Assembly: GCA_039111635.1 (NCBI GenBank)
Contig: JBCAQO010000029.1
Span: 1-59,368 of the forward strand
Length of the DNA stretch: 59,368 bases
From: Heterobasidion occidentale
Taxonomy: Eukaryota; Basidiomycota; Agaricomycetes; Russulales; Bondarzewiaceae
Direction: 5' to 3'
Part shown: one piece after another, positions 53,975 to 59,368 of the stretch
How the letters are laid out: every line of letters starts with the position of its first letter
How positions within the stretch are numbered: position 1 is the stretch's first letter
Program-made: the position numbers and the translations under genes
Notes under the pieces: model-generated
Seen by the model: the letters and a program-made list of their open reading frames with translations, nothing else
Told to the model about the DNA's origin: nothing
Database searches by the model: none

Positions 53975-55400
53975 CTACGCCCCAACCAGTGGCGCCCCGA
54001 CATACGCCCTGACGATCGGCTCCCAGCATGCTCTGTCAACTTGCATATGCTCCCCCGCACATGTCGCAAATACGACTTTGCCCTGCTCGTCGAGCGTTTT
54101 GAGACCAATCCAGTCTTCCGTGTACAGCGGCTGTTCACGCATCGAGACGACCTTCTTCTCCTCCCGCACCACGTTCACATCCCCCACAATGATCGACTCC
54201 TCGTCGGGCTCCGGGACAGCGTACGATCCGAACCATCCACTCTCCTTCGGCACCACCGTCCGGTCCTTTTCGAATAGCATCATCACGAACGTGTCTAGCT
54301 CGGCGAGGCGGCGTGCGTAGTCGGGCTCACGCGTGGCCGGGAGCTCGTTGTTGAGCGAGGTGAGGAAGTGGTTGGAGGATAGGTAGCGGGGGAGCTGTGC
54401 GGGATCGCGGAAGTATTGGGCCTAGCATTCGTGGAGGTAGTATTTACATACGAGGGTAAATGGAAGTCAAGATAACAGTCGCGCACGACAAAGGGAGAAA
54501 ATGAATGGGAAGGACGTACCTGAACGAGGTGCTCTTGAGCCCATTCTCCATACACGCCTCTGCGCGCCGCGGCACGAGCCGCGAGGCAGAGCAAGTCAAG
54601 CGGGCGGCAGAGCGGGATATCCGAGATCCCCATGTGCTGAGATCCAAACGTGATGAGGTTGCGCACGGGGGGCGCGTTGTGCCTCTCGACATACGCACGA
54701 AGGAACTGCCCGCCTGTGCATAGCGGACGGAGAAAGAAGACACGAGGCGCGCGACGGTAAACGCGAGCACAGGGAACCGAAGAAGACGCGACTCGCCTTG
54801 GGAGAAGCCAAGGGCGTCGAAGCCGTTCTGCAGCTCGGTGACGTTGGCGAGCTGGTGCGCCACGAGCTCGACTTGCTCGTCGACATTCCCGTACTAAGCG
54901 ACACATCACCACCGCGCCGTGCGGTGACGTCAGCCTCTCCCAATGCGACGCGAATGGGGAGCGGGGGCGGAGGCGGGGTAGAGACTGTGAACGAGACGCA
55001 CAAAGCCGGCACGTTGGTCCTCCTTGAGGTCGGGGTCAATGAAGACAGAGTGGATGAAGATCCCGGGGTGGACTGATTGGATGAGCTTCTGGAACTCGAG
55101 CATGCCCGGGGAGGAGTGCGAGTCGCCTGCACATGAGTGCGTGCGATGTTCGGGGTCATCCGTAGTTGTATGGGTACATAGAGGTGTTCTATGTCAGCCT
55201 CTGACGTGGGGCAGATGAAGGTGATGGTGACGCGGGGACTGACCGAGGCCATGCCAGAGGACGAGGGGGCGCGGACTCGTTGGCGCATTGTAGGCTTGCT
55301 GCCCCTGCTCCTGCCATGTGGACCGATATTGCGGGTTTACCGGCGATCCAAGCACAGAAGCCAATCCAGCAAGCACGTAGAGGAGGAGAGGAAGGTGCAT
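53975..55400 (-). CDS. PPT1: Palmitoyl-protein thioesterase (PPT1)
   Basis: This lysosomal/vacuolar serine hydrolase removes palmitate from cysteines of proteins being degraded. Exons 55341-55400, 55244-55304, 55002-55126, 54797-54893, 54520-54713 and 53975-54421 give 327 residues, close to the family's usual 300-330. There is a signal peptide (MHLPLLLYVLAGLASVLG). The motif PLVLWHGLGDS carries the oxyanion loop, and GFSQGGQFLRAYVER contains the catalytic Ser in G-F-S-Q-G. Further family blocks are NAPPVRNLITFGSQHMGISD, NHFLTSLNNELPAT, and KDRTVVPKESGWFGSY; the late Asp and the His of GEHMQV complete the likely triad. The intron between exons 4 and 5 has a GC donor (GCGAGT). The gene converges with the DM9-protein gene, 211 bp apart. 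Confidence 0.92.
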
Positions 55401-57555
55401 TTGAACGGCAGATGTTCGAGGAAACCTCGGCCACGGAGATGCAGTTCACATCTTTCCCACGCCTGTTCCTCAGATTTCTTTGCTTCGACCGTCAGCTCGC
55501 TTCTTGGAGGTTACCCGATATTCACCAAGTATTTCCGAGTACTTGTTGCTATGATTTAAATACCAAACAACGCTTTTATTTCCCTCTCAGCCCAGACACA
55601 GTTAAAGGTTGGTCCATCTATATTTGTTCCCGACCTGCTTTGCTCTTGTCATTCGCAGCACTATGCCTTCCACATACGCTTTCGAATCGCTCTTCTCACC
55701 CGCAAGGTCGCTCCTCCGCTAGGTGAGGACAACCGAAACCGGCATCACAAGCGCACCGCGCGAGCAAGCGGATACCATACGACTTTAGACCATTGCGGTC
55801 AACGCCCCCAAAGCTGTTTGAACATCCATCCAACCCACCTGGAACACCGCTCCTGGCGCGAGGAAGAATCACGCACTCTTTTGCCCACGTACGAAGCGTG
55901 GTCCATGGTCGATCCTCGGACATGTCGAGCAAGTTTCCTACGGCGGGAGATCCGGTCTAGGGGGGTGGATATGTCTTCTTGGTCGATCGCCGACACAGTA
56001 GAGTGGTAAAGGCTGAAGCACAGAAACCTAGCGCGAGAGGAGCGCGTCAAGGCCATATTTCATAACGCATGCGTAGGTGCATCTTCCATTCGATGGCGAG
56101 AGCGCCGGAGGCACGTGGAGAGCACTCAAGCCAGGATGCGGAAAGGTGACAAGATACTTACTTACGGAACTTGGATATCGCCACCCCGCCAGCCGCATCA
56201 AGAAATCGCGCGGGCTTGCAGCGGTCGACGTGGGTGGCGCCAGCGACGAGAAGAAGCTTAAACCTGATGACCGGTCCAAAAGACGTATCAAGACCTCCTT
56301 CCAAAGCATTAATGTACGAGTCTTGATCCGCGGGGGCCATCTCGGCCCTTTCTTCTTCAATTCCGGGTATCAGTGTATACGACGGCCACGATACACATCG
56401 TACTAGTCTGTGCAATCATCAATGTTCAGCATGCGTGAATCTCGCGAAAGCGCGCGCTACTCACGGGATCAAGGATTAATCACGGTGCCGATGATGGTCA
56501 TATCACTTACTTCAAGGCCAACGCGCGCCGAGGGTTCACGACACCGTATGTGAAATATTGACGGGCGACACGACCATATCGCGGATCTGAACGCTCTGGA
56601 TCGCGCTCACACGCCGAGCGTCATCAACACGTCGCGTTTGACGGTCGAGCGCGTTTTCCCGGCTTTGGGGGGGGGCCCTGTGACTGCCTCATGCGCGGAC
56701 GAAACGCCCCTCTTCTCACCACGATATATCCATCAAACGCACCAATGTCGCGATAGACGCACAGAACATAAGCACGTACCTGGGCGTCGAAGTAGCGTCG
56801 AAGTCCGCACATACGTGGGAGTCCAGATGCGCCCCGTGAGTCATCGGGGACGCAACGAGCTGCGAGCCCTGTGGGCGCCTGTGTGTACAGGAATAGTATG
56901 TAGACGGCTGGGAACCGGCACGCGTGTTATTTGCGCCGGGGACTGGTGGCCGCTTCTGCATCCGTCGAGTTTACCTTGCCAGAGGGCGTTCTGGTAAGTA
57001 CAGCACTATCAAAGGAAGGCGAGGCCGATGACCGAGGGACGAAGCGGGCGTCCGATGGTTGATATTGGGAGTGCTATAATAGATAGACAGTCTCGACTTG
57101 GTCGTCGGCGGTGTGGTACTGAGAAGCGAGAGGAGAGCTTTTCCGGACGACTCCCACGGAGCGAGGATGGGGGGAAGACGGACGGGTCTGCTTTGAGAAT
57201 AGACGGAAGGGAATGCAGATACATGGAGGGGGTTGACCGGTCGGCAGCTAGGACTCCTGGAGAGTGTGTGATGAGTAATGGGGAGGGGCACCCGTGTTAC
57301 GGGCAGAGTCGACCGCGTCTGGCGATTTCTCGGTATGAGTTCAACACACGTTGTTGTGAGAGAGACGGACGTCGGTGGGGGTCGAGGTGACGGTGATGGT
57401 GGCGGCGGCAGAGAGGGAGGATGTGGGAGAGGCGAAGAGAGACGGGACGGAGAAGTGAGAACGCGACCGAAAGCGGAGGGGCTTGGCGCGCGTTGATGGG
57501 ATACATAGACCCTCGCCTCCTCGTTCTGTCCCACACACGCACGCCCTCGCCCGCC
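55401..57555. other. Region without a supported gene
   Basis: Several short frames occur on both strands (for example minus strand 56028-56415) but none gives a domain or a consistent splice model. The 3' half (from about 57000) is GC-rich and open in several frames, including a 445-codon antisense frame, which is a base-composition effect. Confidence 0.35.
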
Positions 57556-59368
57556 ATGCGTTCCGCCAGGATGCGCGCCGTGTCCCCCCGCGACGCCGTC
57601 CTCGTCCTCCTCGGCGCGGCCTGCATGCACATCCTCTCTCTCCTCCTCTCCGACGCGTCCCCCGCACCCGCCTTGTTCGATCGCCCCGCTCAAATATCCA
57701 TCAACACAAACAATGTCGCCCCCGCCGCCAACCTCAACCTCGATCTCGACCACCTGCCCGACGCTCCGCCCACCGCGAACCACCGCCACCCGCTGCTCCC
57801 CCAGCACCCCGCGGCCCTCTCCCCGCCCTCGTCCCCGCTCTCCTCTCTGCCCCCCTCCGACGACCCCGCCATCGACATCACCACCACCATCCCCGAGACC
57901 GTCCTCGTCTCCCACGCCTCCGGCTGGTCCCTCTTCCGCAACCTCTACATGTCCGGCGGCACCCTCTACATCGTCACCTCCGACCCCGCCGCCTTCCCCG
58001 ACATCTCCCTCCTCACCTCTACCGGCCTCCCTGCCGAGAACACCCCCGAGAGCATCCAGGCCCGCATGCCCACCGCGAAGGACATGGCCGTCATCACCCC
58101 ACGCGAAGCCCACAGGCGCTGGGGCGGGGAACCGCTCCTCGGCCACAAAAACCGCATCTTCCCCATCGAGGGTTCCACGGTGCGTCCACGCGCGTCCCAC
58201 CCACGCGTCCTCATTTCCGCGGCTCACCTCGCCTTCTCTCTCTCTCTCTATCGAACGTGACAGTTCCTTTTCAACGACCCCGGCCAATGTACGTATACGC
58301 CCCCGCATTGCGTCTTCCGCCCTTCTAACCCCGCCCCAGTCCTAAACCACTACTACCACTTCTGCGCCGAGCTCCTCTTCGGTGCCTGGGCCTTCTGGTC
58401 CGGCACCTTCGCGTCCGCGCCCCCCGCCCTCGCCGCCGCGTCCGCGCTGGCCCAGGCCCAAGCCCAGGCCCAGGACATCCCCACCACCCCGCACCCCACC
58501 CGCATCATCTTCCCCCACGCGACCGCCCCCGAGTGGCGCGACAGCCCCGGCTTCAACGCCTACTTCCTCCGCGCCGCCTTCCCCTCCGTCGCCGTCGAGA
58601 CCCAGCACGACTGGGCCGACCGCGTCCTCGCCACCTCGCCCCCCGCCTCCTCCTCCGCCCCCGCGCCCCCGCGCGCATCCGACGCCTTCGCAGGCTCCCT
58701 CAGGACCCGCGCGAGCGGCACCGGCGGCGCGAAACCCCGCGCGTGGTGGTTCGACACCGTCCTCCTCGCCGACCGCAGCGCCGCCTTCCGCGGGCCCGAA
58801 TGCGGCTCGCGCACCCAGCGCACCGCCGCCGAGGCCCTCCGCGCCGTCTCCAGCGCCGCCCCGCCCACCGACGGCAGCCTCGCTCCGCCGCCGCCCGCGA
58901 GCCGCGCGCGCGACCTCCACGCAAACTGGTGGGAGCCCGTCCGCCGCGCGGTCCTGCGCTTCGCGGGCGTCGACCCCGCCGTGCTCGACCTCGGCCTGCG
59001 CGCGTTCTCGCGCGAGGCGGGCGGGCTCGCCCCCGCGGAGGTCGTCGTGACGTACATCAGCCGCCAGAGCGTACGCCGGCGGCTGGTCGAGGAGGACCAC
59101 GAGGGGCTCGTCAGCGCGCTCAGGGAGGTGTGCGGGCGGCGCGGGTGGGAGCTGAACGTCGTCAAGGCGGAGAAGATGACGCGCGAGGAGCAGGTGGCCG
59201 TCGTGGCCAGGACGACGGTGGGTGTCGCAGGGCGCCGTTTTTTCTTCTGCGTTCTTTTTCTTTTTCTTTCTGCGATGCTTCTGGCTGACGCGTCCACGCA
59301 GATCCTGCTCGGCGTGCACGGCAACGGGCTCACGCACCTCGTCATGATGCCCGTCACGCCCGTGTCGA
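57556..59368 (+). CDS. Glycosyltransferase family 61 (GT61/DUF563), 5' part
   Basis: This is a predicted type II Golgi membrane enzyme. The ATG at 57556 is followed by a short basic segment and a hydrophobic anchor (DAVLVLLGAACMHILSLLLS), then a Pro/Ala-rich stem. The luminal part has the GT61 blocks: SGWSLFRNLYMSGGTLYIV, FLNHYYHFCAELLFGAWAFW, RIIFPHATAPEWRD, VVTYISRQSVRRRLVEEDHE and GVHGNGLTHLVMMP. Exons are 57556-58179, 58264-58288 (a 25-nt microexon), 58340-59217 and 59302 to the window end; phases fit. The gene runs off the window shortly after the HGNGLTH motif, so the last part of the domain is missing here, not lost. An upstream in-frame ATG at 57496 would add 20 residues. GC content and the resulting Ala/Pro bias are very high compared with the rest of the window. 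Family members transfer xylose, GlcNAc or other sugars; the donor cannot be read from sequence. Confidence 0.88.

Noticed and set aside
54295..55288. Alternative overlapping frames of 139-230 codons on the minus strand
   Set aside because: They are exon and intron read-through of the PPT1 gene in other phases.
56971..59337. Long antisense frames (445 and 331 codons)
   Set aside because: They mirror the GC-rich GT61 gene and have Gly/Ala/Arg-rich, low-complexity content caused by base composition.

Overview
The window looks like a chromosome segment of a filamentous basidiomycete, most likely a mushroom-forming Agaricomycete. Coding genes are split by many 40-80 bp GT-AG introns (plus two GC-AG introns). 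The host genes are a typical fungal set: HMG-box factors, Mediator subunit 16, a proteasome-assembly chaperone, a CsbD-like protein, a DM9 lectin-like protein, palmitoyl-protein thioesterase and a GT61 glycosyltransferase. The species cannot be read from the sequence.

Layout. 1-2.4 kb: no convincing gene. 2.4-5.2 kb: a complete TA-flanked DDE transposon with 35-bp terminal inverted repeats and an intact four-exon transposase. 6.5-11.1 kb: two tandem HMG-box genes. 11.4-16.4 kb: a PSMG3-like gene and a MED16-like gene fired from one 245-bp divergent promoter, then a CsbD-like gene. 18.0-39.2 kb: a Ty3/gypsy chromovirus (outer element, TSD GGAGG) split by a second, younger chromovirus in the opposite orientation (nested element, 19,084-29,768, TSD TAAAC). 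40.7-41.3 kb: a truncated PIF/Harbinger-type transposase. 41.9-59.4 kb: a small secreted protein (damaged copy), a large Ser/Pro-rich membrane-anchored protein, a Nudix hydrolase with a stop codon, a chitin-binding-like/DM9 protein, PPT1 and the 5' part of a GT61 gene that runs off the end.

The most unusual material is inside the two retroelements. The nested element carries, between its third ORF and its 3' LTR, about 15 copies of a small unit (AGTTTA-like box followed by a hairpin). The loop of this hairpin is conserved, while the stem bases change together on both sides (CGTC/GACG, AGTC/GACT, AGGTC/GACCT, ACATC/GATGT), which is what a conserved RNA or DNA fold looks like. Both elements also share a consistent set of features: no tRNA-type primer site, but a 10-nt stretch two bases inside the LTR that is complementary to a site in the LTR about 31-34 nt downstream of a TATA-like box (a Tf1-like self-priming arrangement); pol in the -1 frame starting at a run of five T at the gag stop; long open frames without ATG between primer site and gag; and an additional ORF3 after pol with its own TATAAAA box.

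The outer element is older (LTRs differ at roughly 20 of 833 positions by eye, pol broken several times) and the nested one is very young (one difference noticed between its 622-bp LTRs, gag and pol open). Several host genes (MED16, the secreted protein, the Nudix gene, perhaps the second HMG gene) show single-base frame breaks or stops. These could be real decay or residual assembly errors, and the sequence alone cannot tell which.
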